Assembly: GCA_026992215.1 (NCBI GenBank)
Contig: JALXAI010000368.1
Coordinates: forward strand, 1-15,934
Direction of reading: 5' to 3'
Source of the DNA: Desulfobacterales bacterium
GTDB taxonomy: Bacteria; Desulfobacterota; Syntrophobacteria; B119-G9
DNA: 15,934 bases
The notes beneath the pieces were generated by a model, which did not search any database, had not been told where the DNA came from, and saw nothing but the letters and a program-made list of their open reading frames with translations. Positions 1 to 7,087 of this stretch are shown here, in pieces (the stretch's first letter is position 1; each line of letters starts with the position of its first letter). Made by a program: the position numbers and the translations under genes.

Positions 1-1599
1 TATTACCTTGAGCCGTTCGCTTACCAGGAAATCATAAACGGAATCGTTAAGAAGAGAGAAGAACAGGAAGAATACATTTCAAGAGTTAAACAAATCATTT
101 CGGAAAAACTGGCTGAAAGGGGCCTGAGCGCTAAGGTTCTTGGACGTGTAAAACATATATACAGCATCTATCGGAAGATGCTGGCGCAGAACATTGACCT
201 GGATCATATATACGATATTATTGCATTCAGGGTGATTTTGAAGAGCGTGGCAAACTGCTACGAGGCATTGAGCATAATTCATTCAATGTGGGAGCCAATT
301 CCCGGCAGGTACAAGGATTATATCGCCAAGCCGAAACCTAACATGTACCAGTCTCTCCACACCAGCGTTATCGGGCCTTTCGGTGAACGAATGGAGATCC
401 AGATAAGAACCGAAAAAATGGATAAAATAGCCAACGAGGGTATCGCTGCTCACTGGGCGTACAAGGAGGGACGCAAGGTGGACGAAGGGGAGACCGAGAA
501 AATTTCCTGGATACGCCAGCTTATAGAGGTACACCAGGAAATAAAGAACCCGAAAGATTTTATTCGAAGCGTAAAGTTCAAGCTCTTTCCCGACGAGGTA
601 TACGTTTTTACTCCCGAAGGAGAAGTCAGGGCGTTTCCCAGGGGTTCAACTCCCATAGATTTTGCCTACAGTATTCACAGTGAGGTGGGACATCACTGTG
701 TTGGAGCAAGAATAAACGGCAAGATGGTTCCATTGAAATACGAACTTCAAACGGGCGACGTGGTTGAGATCATTACGTCCTCAAAACAACATCCAAGCAG
801 CGACTGGTTGAAAATTGCAAAAACTTCCAGGGCAAAGAGCCGGATACGTCACTGGTTTAAAACCCAGGAAACAGAACGTTCAATAACTCTTGGCCGCGAG
901 ATTCTGGAGAAAGAATGCAGGAAACGGTCTCTTAATTTTTCACAGTTTATCAACTCGGATGTTCTGCATGAAGTGGCCACCGGGTTTTCTCTCAAGTCCG
1001 CCAGGGACCTCCTTGCCAACGTAGGTTACGGGAAAATATCACCGGGGCAGGTGGTGGGAAAGCTTTGCCACCTGACCGCCCCTGAAGAGAAGGTTGAAAA
1101 ACCTGAAGAGGTGGAGACCGAAGCCGATTTTCGGAGGAAGGTTCCCGGTGGAGTCAGGGTTAAAGGAGTGTCCGACGTGCTGGTGAGACTGGCAAGATGT
1201 TGCAGTCCCCTGCCGGGTGAGCCGGCGGTGGGATACATAACGAAGGGACGCGGTATTTCGGTACACAGGGCAAGATGTCCGAACATATTGAAAGGCGACA
1301 GAAACAGGATCATAGATATCGAATGGGACGAAACCGGCGACAATGTTTACCCCGTAGGGGTAGACCTTGTATGCGCCAACAGCAAGGGAATGCTTGCGAC
1401 GATCAGCGCAGCTTTGAGTAACCTTGACATAAACATACACGAGGCGAGAATTAGTGCTCGCCCCGATGAAAAATCGCTGTGTCGCTTTGTTCTGGAGGTG
1501 AGAAATTATAAGCAATTGCAAAAGGCCTTGAGTGTCCTGAAAAACACCGCCGGGGTGTTTCAGGTGTGGCGGCGAGGCCTTTCCGCGGGATCAGCCTAA
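1..1599 (+). CDS. relA/spoT: Bifunctional (p)ppGpp synthetase/hydrolase (Rel/SpoT), 3' part
   Basis: The frame is open from base 1, so the gene starts upstream; 532 residues are visible. They hold the end of the linker and the (p)ppGpp synthetase domain, which makes the stringent-response alarmone from GTP/GDP and ATP. Synthetase motifs are RVKHIYSIYRKM (bases about 148-183) and GRYKDYIAKPKPNMYQSLHT (about 304-363). The RYKD tetrad fits the RXKD signature of bifunctional Rel/SpoT rather than the EXDD of monofunctional RelA. A TGS domain follows (about 590-780, starting VYVFTPEGEV). Next come the conserved-cysteine/RIS segment with RLARCCSPLPG (about 1186-1218) and a C-terminal ACT domain (about 1345-1575). 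The HD hydrolase domain would lie before the window. The TAA stop at 1597-1599 overlaps the end of the convergent rpmB by 4 nt. Family assignment is very secure; whether hydrolase activity is intact cannot be seen here. Confidence 0.97.
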   Translation, partial: YYLEPFAYQEIINGIVKKREEQEEYISRVKQIISEKLAERGLSAKVLGRVKHIYSIYRKMLAQNIDLDHIYDIIAFRVILKSVANCYEALSIIHSMWEPIPGRYKDYIAKPKPNMYQSLHTSVIGPFGERMEIQIRTEKMDKIANEGIAAHWAYKEGRKVDEGETEKISWIRQLIEVHQEIKNPKDFIRSVKFKLFPDEVYVFTPEGEVRAFPRGSTPIDFAYSIHSEVGHHCVGARINGKMVPLKYELQTGDVVEIITSSKQHPSSDWLKIAKTSRAKSRIRHWFKTQETERSITLGREILEKECRKRSLNFSQFINSDVLHEVATGFSLKSARDLLANVGYGKISPGQVVGKLCHLTAPEEKVEKPEEVETEADFRRKVPGGVRVKGVSDVLVRLARCCSPLPGEPAVGYITKGRGISVHRARCPNILKGDRNRIIDIEWDETGDNVYPVGVDLVCANSKGMLATISAALSNLDINIHEARISARPDEKSLCRFVLEVRNYKQLQKALSVLKNTAGVFQVWRRGLSAGSA

Positions 1600-1787
1600 A
1601 TTGCTTTCACTACCTTTCCGGAACGGATACACCTGGTGCACACCCTTATCCTTTTCACTTTTCCGTCCACAACCGCTCGCACTCTCTGCAAATTGGGATG
1701 CCAGACGGTTTTTGTCTTGTTGTTGGCATGGCTGACATTGTAGCCCACCTGCCTTCCTTTTCCGCATATTTCGCATACTCGAGCCAT
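1596..1787 (-). CDS. rpmB: 50S ribosomal protein L28 (bL28)
   Basis: A 63-residue protein beginning MARVCEICGKG, with the L28 signatures GYNVSHANNKTK and LQRVRAVVDGKVKRIRVCTRC. It is a structural protein of the large ribosomal subunit, near the E site. Four cysteines are present in two CxxC pairs (C5/C8 near the N-terminus and VCTRC near residue 50). This is the zinc-binding 'C+' form of L28, as opposed to cysteine-free paralogues. The ATG at 1785-1787 is preceded by a strong AGGAGGT (1798-1804 on the plus strand). It is transcribed alone here, convergent with the Rel/SpoT gene, and their ends overlap by 4 nt. Its promoter must lie in the AT-rich stretch 1805-1940, but I could not place -35 and -10 boxes with confidence. 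Confidence 0.97.
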   Translation of the reverse strand: MARVCEICGKGRQVGYNVSHANNKTKTVWHPNLQRVRAVVDGKVKRIRVCTRCIRSGKVVKAI

Positions 1788-1940
1788 TTTATCCGTAACC
1801 TCCTGCTATTTGCTGCTTCCGTCGAAACCCTGGAAGATTCTTTCTCCAAAAACAAAAGCAAGCTGTTTTGCTACCATACTTAATATAAAATCTCAACCAA
1901 AATTAAAACTTTTTCAAAAACTTCAAGCTGCAATATGATG

Positions 1941-1978
1941 TTTTCACAATGGTAGCCAATGGTTGGCCGTTGTGAAAA
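1941..1978. repeat. Inverted repeat between mscS and rpmB, possible bidirectional terminator
   Basis: The outer arms TTTTCACAA (1941-1949) and TTGTGAAAA (1970-1978) are perfect 9-nt complements. An inner pair GCCAA (1955-1959) and TTGGC (1963-1967) closes a 3-nt loop. The A and T runs in the outer arms mean that either strand would end its hairpin in a short U run, as in bidirectional intrinsic terminators. It lies 46 nt after the mscS stop, so the likely job is to separate mscS from rpmB. An operator role cannot be excluded. Confidence 0.5.
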
Positions 1979-2023
1979 AATCGCTCGCGAGGGCTGCTGA
2001 TTCAAAAGGTTCTGTTTGCGCGC

Positions 2024-3193
2024 TTATCCCGAGCGGTTTTCCCGCAGGCAATCCTGTTTTGCTGCCTGGCCCGCGCCCGTTTTACTTGCTGGGGAGTCCG
2101 CACCCTCCGACGAATGAATGTATATTTCCCTTTTTGGGTAAGGTATTTCTATCCCGTTTTCTTTGAAAGCTGCCTTTACCCTGTCCACTACGTAATCGAT
2201 GGTGTCCATTCGTCTCCTGGCATCCCTGATCCATACCCTTGCCTGCAGTTCCACAAAAAAATCTCCCAGGTTACGCACCACCACTTTGGGCGGTCTGTGT
2301 GTCGATGTCCAGTCCATTTCGTTGATAATATCGAGAATTACCTTTCTTGCCCTGTCAATATCCGACTCGTAAGCAATCCCTATCGGTATACGAACCCGTA
2401 TTTCCTCGGAGATTGTGGTGTAATTGATGATATCTCTTGTCATTATTTCGTTGTTGGGAATTATGATGATGATGTTGTCAGTGGTTCTTATCTTGGTGGC
2501 TCTCAAACCGATATCCAGCACATCTCCCCAGGTTGAAGCGTTCCTGGGTGCAGACCATACCTCGATCCTGTCACCCACCTCGAAAGGCCTGTCTATAAGG
2601 AGAAGAACCCCGGCAATAAGATTTGAAAGCGTATCTTTTGCAGCAAAACCGATGGCCAGACTTGCAACGCCTGCACCGGCAATGAACGGCATAACATTTA
2701 CACCAAGGAAGTCGAGGGCCATTACGATGGCAAGCGTGTAAATAATTGCCGCGGAAAACTTGTCTAACAGGTCAACAACTATATCGTCGAACTTGGTGGC
2801 TGTTTTTGACGCCACGTTTTCTTCCAGATACCTTACCAGGAGCTTTACGGTCTGGGTTACAAGGGAAGCCAGCCCTAAAATCAGGGCAGCGTAGAAAAAT
2901 TTTTCAAGGAAAGGCAATCGCAAAACATTCAGGGAGAGTACGCCGAGGGTGACAAGTATAACATACCCTCCAGCCCTTCTCATCAGGTCGATAACTTTTG
3001 GGTTTTTCTCAAAAAACCTGAACCTGTTGAGTGCCGGAGTTACCCTGGAAAGGATTTTTTTGAATACCCACCAGCATGCGAGTGCGGCGATGCAGAGCAA
3101 AGCCAGTTTCAAAAATATGAGTAGTAATTTTGGATAGTTGTGAATAATTTTGTCCCAAAGATCTCGAAATACTTTCTCAAAGTGGGCGGTCAT
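2024..3193 (-). CDS. Small-conductance mechanosensitive channel, MscS family
   Basis: A 389-residue inner-membrane protein of the MscS family, which opens under membrane tension to release solutes after hypo-osmotic shock. Hydrophobic segments lie at about residues 21-45, 73-92, 98-120 and 145-165. The Gly/Ala-rich pore helix follows (AGAGVASLAIGFAAKDTLSN, about 172-191), running into the beta domain (FEVGDRIEV, about 204-212; IPNNEIM). At 389 residues and with one or two extra N-terminal helices it is larger than E. coli MscS (286 residues). The C-terminal tail of about 25 residues is Ala/Ser/Gly-rich and probably disordered. I chose ATG 3193 (MTAHFEK) because GGGGAGGGG lies just upstream of it; an in-frame TTG five codons earlier would place the start inside that ribosome binding site. 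No partner gene is evident. Confidence 0.93.
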   Translation of the reverse strand: MTAHFEKVFRDLWDKIIHNYPKLLLIFLKLALLCIAALACWWVFKKILSRVTPALNRFRFFEKNPKVIDLMRRAGGYVILVTLGVLSLNVLRLPFLEKFFYAALILGLASLVTQTVKLLVRYLEENVASKTATKFDDIVVDLLDKFSAAIIYTLAIVMALDFLGVNVMPFIAGAGVASLAIGFAAKDTLSNLIAGVLLLIDRPFEVGDRIEVWSAPRNASTWGDVLDIGLRATKIRTTDNIIIIIPNNEIMTRDIINYTTISEEIRVRIPIGIAYESDIDRARKVILDIINEMDWTSTHRPPKVVVRNLGDFFVELQARVWIRDARRRMDTIDYVVDRVKAAFKENGIEIPYPKREIYIHSSEGADSPASKTGAGQAAKQDCLRENRSG

Positions 3194-3254
3194 ATTTCCC
3201 CTCCCCAAATAACGGGCATGTTATGAAGATATTATGAAAGCTTCTAATATATAG

Positions 3255-3286
3255 GGAGAAAAGTATCAAGAATTCTATTTTTCTCC
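3255..3286. repeat. Inverted repeat upstream of mscS
   Basis: The arms GGAGAAAA (3255-3262) and TTTTCTCC (3279-3286) are perfectly complementary, with a 16-nt AT-rich spacer. The element begins 62 nt upstream of the mscS start codon, so it could be an operator or a leader hairpin for mscS. I see no sequence that names a regulator. Confidence 0.4.
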
Positions 3287-3490
3287 AAGGAAAACCGGGA
3301 CGATTACCAAAATCCACCACCTGTTATGATTTTCATGACACTATTATTCGGGGGCGAAAAGCATGATGATCTTCCGGGGAAAGATGGAGAGGTACGGATA
3401 ACGGGTATCTCTGTATCGGACTTTCTGTTTTCAAAGATCACTCCGACGTACTTTCTGGAAACGGATGCAGTTAACGCGCAGGGGGGAACT

Positions 3491-3532
3491 AATCCGGTGC
3501 AACAGAGACGATATCCCCCGATGCACCGGATT
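3491..3532. repeat. 11-nt perfect inverted repeat downstream of the stress-protein gene
   Basis: The arms AATCCGGTGCA (3491-3501) and TGCACCGGATT (3522-3532) match perfectly over 11 nt around a 20-nt loop. The element lies about 150 nt after the stress-protein stop on the minus strand and could form the 3' end of that transcript. No long T run follows on either strand, so it is not a textbook intrinsic terminator. A G6 run at 3481-3486 could also pair with C5 at 3515-3519 inside the loop. Confidence 0.5.
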
Positions 3533-3685
3533 TACTGTCCTTGTCCCGTTTCTTTGCCGCGGCATGAGCGAGTTTGCAATATGCCTCGTGGTATGGGTGA
3601 ACTGGCTCATATAAGCGAGGTGGTTTGTTTCTCACGTTTTCCAATATTGCCAGTACTATAAAGCCATTCAAGCAAGGGATCCTGT

Positions 3686-4627
3686 TCAGCCCACAATCCA
3701 CACGGCTCGATCTTCAATTAGTGCAAGGGATTTCAGCGATACACTGCCTATGACAATGCTTTTGATACCTGTTTTGCCTTTTCGTCCCAGAACTACCGTA
3801 CCATAACCACCTGTGCGAGCTTCTTCAAAGATGTCTTTTGCAACGTTGAAGCTCTTTTTCTTGATCTTGGTCTTTACCCGTTCTCGAGGCACACCGGCCT
3901 TGGCAAATACTTCACTTGCTCTTCCAAAGAAATCGTTCATTTCCCTTTCTTCGTCGGATTGGTAACACTCTTCAAGAGCATCTATTTCGCACGAAATACC
4001 TTCCCCGAGTATACTCTGTATGGATGGAAGAGCACTGAAAAGGGTAAACTCCACCTCCGGATCGTTTCCAAGTATGAAACTCGCATAATCCACGGCCTTC
4101 AGTGAATTTTCCGAGTCGTCAACGGCTATGAGAACTTTCTTTTTTTCCACCAGGTTACCTACCACGACTACCGGAATCTCCTTGGGCATTTCAACCAGCT
4201 CTATGGATACGCTGCCTGCAAACATTTTGGTTATGGTTCCCAAGCCTCTTCTTCCAACCACCACGGCATCAAAGGCATGCCCCTTTTCCGCCCTGGTAAG
4301 AAGATCTCTAGCCTTACCTACCTTTTGGAATTCGGATTCCACGCTAAACCTGTTTTCGGGAATTCCCTTTCTTATAAGTACGTCTTTCGCCTTTTCCAGG
4401 ATCTCTTCGGCCTTTTTTCTTCGTTCCTTTTCAAGACGTTCTTTTTGCTGGTAAAGTTTGCGCCTCAGAGAAATATTTTGTTCTTTAGGAATGGGCGGCA
4501 AAGGGCTCATCAGGTATAATACCTCGATGTGGACATCTTCTCTACCTTTAAACATGAATCCCACGTAATCAACCGCTCTGAGCGATCTTTCCGAGCCGTC
4601 GAAACCGACAAGAATTCGTTTTTCCAT
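3686..4627 (-). CDS. Tandem-domain universal stress protein (UspA family)
   Basis: A 313-residue cytoplasmic protein made of two UspA domains in tandem (about 1-160 and 163-313). Domain 1 starts KRILVGFDGSERSLRAVDYV and domain 2 starts KKVLIAVDDSENSLKAVDYA. Both retain the ATP-binding pattern G-x2-G-x9-G-S: G125/G128/G138-S139 and G281/G284/G294-S295. Both halves are therefore predicted to bind nucleotide, as in ATP-binding Usp proteins. Residues 57-85 are rich in Lys and Glu and probably form a long helix inside domain 1. I chose ATG 4627 because AAAGGAG lies about 7 nt upstream; the open frame extends 12 codons further without support. The gene is transcribed alone, divergent from the tRNA-Leu/tig transcript. 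Usp proteins respond to starvation and stress; the specific role here is unknown. Confidence 0.94.
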   Translation of the reverse strand: MEKRILVGFDGSERSLRAVDYVGFMFKGREDVHIEVLYLMSPLPPIPKEQNISLRRKLYQQKERLEKERRKKAEEILEKAKDVLIRKGIPENRFSVESEFQKVGKARDLLTRAEKGHAFDAVVVGRRGLGTITKMFAGSVSIELVEMPKEIPVVVVGNLVEKKKVLIAVDDSENSLKAVDYASFILGNDPEVEFTLFSALPSIQSILGEGISCEIDALEECYQSDEEREMNDFFGRASEVFAKAGVPRERVKTKIKKKSFNVAKDIFEEARTGGYGTVVLGRKGKTGIKSIVIGSVSLKSLALIEDRAVWIVG

Positions 4628-4668
4628 GGTTGACTCCTTTCCCGTGTAAATGGCCGGGGCCATAGGGG

Positions 4669-4696
4669 TTAACGTTGGCCATCATAAGGTTATAAT
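4669..4696 (+). promoter_or_regulatory. Candidate sigma70-type promoter on the plus strand upstream of the USP gene
   Basis: TTAACG (4669-4674), a 16-nt spacer and a perfect TATAAT (4691-4696). No plus-strand gene follows until the tRNA, which has its own promoter. The likely product is therefore a short RNA ending at the terminator at 4768-4813. On the minus strand the overlapping bases 4697-4702 read TTGACA, so the same spot may also serve the stress-protein promoter. Confidence 0.4.
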
Positions 4697-4702
4697 TGTC
4701 AA

Positions 4703-4813
4703 AAGAAAGTGAATGTCGAGCGGCAGTATTTCTACTATTTTAGCAGGAATTTTGATATGTGAAAAGTCCGGCAACATATTTCTCGAATTGTTCCCTGTTT
4801 TGCCGGCTTTTTT
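4703..4813 (+). ncRNA. Candidate small RNA between promoter 4669-4696 and terminator 4768-4813
   Basis: A start site about 7 nt after the TATAAT and an end in the T6 run would give a transcript of roughly 110 nt. It would hold the terminator hairpin at its 3' end and an AT-rich, apparently unstructured 5' half. No ORF with a ribosome binding site lies within it. I know of no RNA family that it matches. The call rests only on the promoter-terminator pairing. Confidence 0.28.
4768..4813 (+). terminator. Candidate intrinsic terminator upstream of the tRNA-Leu promoter
   Basis: The stem CCGGCAA (4768-4774) / TTGCCGG (4800-4806) is followed by C and a T6 run (4808-4813). The 25-nt loop is long for an intrinsic terminator. 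The direction is plus, facing the tRNA operon. It may end a small upstream RNA or insulate the tRNA promoter from read-through. Confidence 0.5.
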
Positions 4814-4859
4814 CCACTTTACTCGCATATGTAACCGTAGTAAATTTACCAGTTTTCAC

Positions 4860-4888
4860 TTGACAGAATATGGCAAAGTTAATATAGG
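4860..4888 (+). promoter_or_regulatory. Strong sigma70-type promoter of the tRNA-Leu/tig/clpP transcript
   Basis: A perfect -35 box TTGACA (4860-4865), an optimal 17-nt spacer and the -10 box TATAGG (4883-4888). The start site should fall near 4895, about 23 nt before the mature tRNA. The discriminator after the -10 (TTGCGAC) is GC-rich. This is typical of stable-RNA promoters repressed by (p)ppGpp, but stringent control is an inference. Confidence 0.75.
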
Positions 4889-4917
4889 TTGCGACAATTC
4901 GTACCTATTTGCCGGTT

Positions 4918-5000
4918 GCGAGAGTGGCGGAATTGGCAGACGCACTGGACTTAGGATCCAGCGGGTAACCGTGGGGGTTCGAGTCCCCCCTCTCGCACCA
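4918..5000 (+). tRNA. tRNA-Leu (anticodon UAG)
   Basis: The acceptor stem GCGAGAG (4918-4924) pairs perfectly with CTCTCGC (4990-4996), followed by discriminator A and an encoded CCA (4998-5000). The anticodon arm reads CTGGA-CTTAGGA-TCCAG, giving anticodon UAG, which reads CUA and other CUN leucine codons. The T arm contains GTTCGAGTC, and a short extra variable stem precedes it, as expected for a class II tRNA. Only 35 nt and no terminator separate it from trigger factor, so the two are probably co-transcribed and the tRNA is released by RNase P and 3' processing. Confidence 0.97.
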
Positions 5001-5035
5001 AAGCCAGAAACTTATACGGAGAGAAAGCGAGGAAA

Positions 5036-6385
5036 ATGAAGTTCGAGTTAGAAGAGATCAGCCCCACGGAGAAGAAGATCAACGTTGAAATACCTCATGA
5101 AGAAGTGGAGAAAATCCTGTCCAAGAAATACAGGCAACTCCGCAAAAGGGTAAGAATCAAGGGATTTCGGCCAGGAAAAGCCCCGCGGTTCATGCTGGAA
5201 CGCTTTTATGGGCCCCAGGTGACACAGGAAACTGTACAGGAGTTGCTGGAGACCAACATACCGAAAATCCTGGAGGAGAGCAAGATTGAGCCTCTGGTCG
5301 AGCTGGAATACGACTTTGAGGAAATAGATTTCAAGGCTCAAAAACCTCTTAAATTCTCGGCCATTGCCGAGGTCAGGCCGGAGATTACCATCAAGGATTA
5401 CAGGGGAATTTCACTGAAGAAGGAGGCAGTTGAAGTCACGGATGAAGAAATTGAGGAAAAGCTCCAGGAACTTCGTGAAAACAACGCCTACCTCGAAAAC
5501 GTCGAAGATCCGGCTCCTGTTAAGGAAGGCGACTTTGTAGTAGTAGATTTTGATACCATCATCGATGGTGTGAAGAGAGATGATTTGTCGGCGGTGGATT
5601 TTACCCTGGAGGTGGGGAAAGCCCAGATTCATGCCGACTTTGATTCACAGCTACTGGGGATGAAAGTAGGGGAGACCAGGATAATAAAGATTCAGTATGC
5701 GCCTGAAACCCCGAATAAGGAACTCGCAGGAAAAGAGGTGCAGTTCGAGGTTACCCTCAAAGAAGTAAAGCAAAAGGTTCTTCCGGAGCTTGATGACGAA
5801 TTTGCCAGAGACCTCGGGGACTTTTCGTCTCTGGACGAAATCAGGGAAAAGATAAGGGAAGAGCTTCTCAAGATGAAAAAGTCGAGATCGGAGAATTTGC
5901 TCAGGGAACAGCTTTTCAACGCTCTTATCGAGAGAAGTTCTTTCGAGTTGCCCAGGCGACTTGTTGAACGTGAAATGGCTCTTATGGTGGAGCAGTTCAA
6001 AAAAGAGCTTGAGGCTCGAGGGTTGAGTCTCACTGACATACATTCCAGCGAAGATGCTCTTAAAGAACAGTACCGTCCCGAAGCGGAAAGGAGAACGAGA
6101 CTTGCCCTGATACTTGGCAAGATAGGTGAACTCGAAGGGATCAGCGGTGACGGGACGGGGAGCGGAGTATTTACTGAAAAGGTTGTTGACAAGCTCATTG
6201 AATGGGCCGAGATAACGGAAGTACCAGAAGGAACGGTTGAGGAAGAGCTCAAAAAACGAGCAGAGGAAAAGGCCGGAGCCGGGGAAAAAGGAGATGAGGA
6301 AAAGTTGAGCGGTAACGAAAGCGCTGAGTTGGAAGATACCCGGGAAACTGAAGAAAACGATAAACCTGATGAAACTGGAGAGTAA
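5036..6385 (+). CDS. tig: Trigger factor, ribosome-associated chaperone and peptidyl-prolyl isomerase
   Basis: A 449-residue protein with the full trigger-factor layout. The N-terminal ribosome-binding domain carries the signature GFRPGKAP at residues 43-50, which docks at the polypeptide exit on the ribosome. An FKBP-type isomerase domain follows (about 160-245, with VKEGDFVVVDFDT and GMKVGETRIIKIQY). The helical substrate-binding C-terminal domain runs to about 400. The last 45 or so residues are a Glu/Lys-rich low-complexity tail. The start at ATG 5036 has GAGG about 5 nt upstream. The stop is 1 nt before the clpP start, so the two are translationally coupled or at least co-transcribed. 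It binds nascent chains, while ClpP degrades failed products. Confidence 0.97.
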   Translation: MKFELEEISPTEKKINVEIPHEEVEKILSKKYRQLRKRVRIKGFRPGKAPRFMLERFYGPQVTQETVQELLETNIPKILEESKIEPLVELEYDFEEIDFKAQKPLKFSAIAEVRPEITIKDYRGISLKKEAVEVTDEEIEEKLQELRENNAYLENVEDPAPVKEGDFVVVDFDTIIDGVKRDDLSAVDFTLEVGKAQIHADFDSQLLGMKVGETRIIKIQYAPETPNKELAGKEVQFEVTLKEVKQKVLPELDDEFARDLGDFSSLDEIREKIREELLKMKKSRSENLLREQLFNALIERSSFELPRRLVEREMALMVEQFKKELEARGLSLTDIHSSEDALKEQYRPEAERRTRLALILGKIGELEGISGDGTGSGVFTEKVVDKLIEWAEITEVPEGTVEEELKKRAEEKAGAGEKGDEEKLSGNESAELEDTRETEENDKPDETGE

Positions 6386-6386
6386 C

Positions 6387-6998
6387 ATGTCTCTGATACC
6401 GATAGTAGTCGAGCAAAGTGGGCGAGGTGAGAGGGCTTTTGATATTTATTCCCGCTTGTTAAGGGAGCGGATCATTTTTCTCGGAACAACGGTGACTGAT
6501 GAAATTGCAAACCTTATTATCGCCCAGATGATATTCCTTGAATCGGAGGATCCCGACAAGGACATTCATTTTTACATCAATTCACCGGGTGGACTTGTGA
6601 CGGCCGGGCTCGCCATATACGATACCATGCAATTTATAAAGCCTCCCGTTTCCACGCTGTGCATGGGCCAGGCCGCCAGCATGGGAGCCCTGCTTCTGGC
6701 TGCCGGGGCAGAAGGTAAACGGTTTGCCCTTCCCCATTCAAGAATAATGCTGCATCAACCCATGGGTGGATTCCAGGGGCAGGCCACCGACGTAGACATA
6801 CAGGCCAAGGAAATTTTAAGGCTGAGGGAGGAGTTGAACAAGATCCTGGCACATCATACCGGGAAACCTCTCGAACAGATCGCAAGGGACACTGAACGAG
6901 ATTTTTACATGTCAGGGGTGCAGGCCATCGAATACGGTATAGTGGATAAAGTACTTTATCACAGGGAAATCAAGGAAAAAGAGACAGAAGGAAAGTAG
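6387..6998 (+). CDS. clpP: ATP-dependent Clp protease proteolytic subunit
   Basis: A 203-residue serine peptidase forming the tetradecameric ClpP chamber. The complete triad is visible: S98 in GQAASMGALLL, H123 in RIMLHQP and D172 in ERDFYMSG. The family motif YINSPGG is at 63-69 and QPMGGFQGQATD at 124-135. ATG 6387 (MSLIPIVVEQ) is preferred to the in-frame ATG at 6369 because the family begins with M(S/T)LIP(I/V)VVE and GGAG lies 6 nt upstream, inside the end of tig. ClpP needs an AAA+ partner (ClpX or ClpA). clpX usually follows clpP, but here it does not; pyrF does. Confidence 0.97.
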   Translation: MSLIPIVVEQSGRGERAFDIYSRLLRERIIFLGTTVTDEIANLIIAQMIFLESEDPDKDIHFYINSPGGLVTAGLAIYDTMQFIKPPVSTLCMGQAASMGALLLAAGAEGKRFALPHSRIMLHQPMGGFQGQATDVDIQAKEILRLREELNKILAHHTGKPLEQIARDTERDFYMSGVQAIEYGIVDKVLYHREIKEKETEGK

Positions 6999-7031
6999 GT
7001 CAATTCTTACCGGTTTGAAGGAAATACTCTG

Positions 7032-7056
7032 TGCCGGGCGGAACATGTGCCCGGCA
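7032..7056 (+). terminator. GC-rich hairpin between clpP and pyrF, candidate terminator or processing site
   Basis: The arms TGCCGGGC (7032-7039) and GCCCGGCA (7049-7056) form a perfect 8-bp stem with a 9-nt loop, 33 nt after the clpP stop. Only TTTC follows, so as an intrinsic terminator it would be weak. It may cause partial termination, or stabilise the 3' end of the tig-clpP message while allowing some read-through into pyrF. Confidence 0.5.
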
Positions 7057-7087
7057 TTTCTGTGAAACGACTCCAGCGGGTATAAAA

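Larger units (their letters stand above)
3194..3685. other. Intergenic region between mscS and the universal stress protein
   Basis: About 490 nt with no gene I can support. It should hold the mscS promoter and the 3' end of the stress-protein transcript. The half nearest mscS is AT-rich. Two inverted repeats (3255-3286 and 3491-3532) are listed separately. A 70-codon minus-strand frame (3489-3701) starts with GTG overlapping the end of the stress-protein gene. It lacks a clear ribosome binding site and resembles nothing I know, so I do not call it. Confidence 0.6.

Noticed and set aside
3326..3661. 111-codon plus-strand frame between mscS and the stress-protein gene
   Set aside because: It has no ribosome binding site, its composition looks random, and it spans the 3491-3532 inverted repeat.
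3489..3701. 70-codon minus-strand frame after the stress-protein gene
   Set aside because: It has a GTG start inside the preceding gene, no clear ribosome binding site and no recognisable motif, and its 3' end lies in an inverted repeat. Possible but unsupported.
5651..6388. 245-codon minus-strand frame opposite trigger factor
   Set aside because: It is a shadow of tig, rich in Phe/Ser/Leu as expected from antisense of Glu/Lys-rich coding, with no ribosome binding site or family resemblance.
7031..7087. Upstream GTG start for pyrF
   Set aside because: It has a better ribosome binding site, but the 19 added residues are untypical and coincide with a strong hairpin. Kept as an alternative only.
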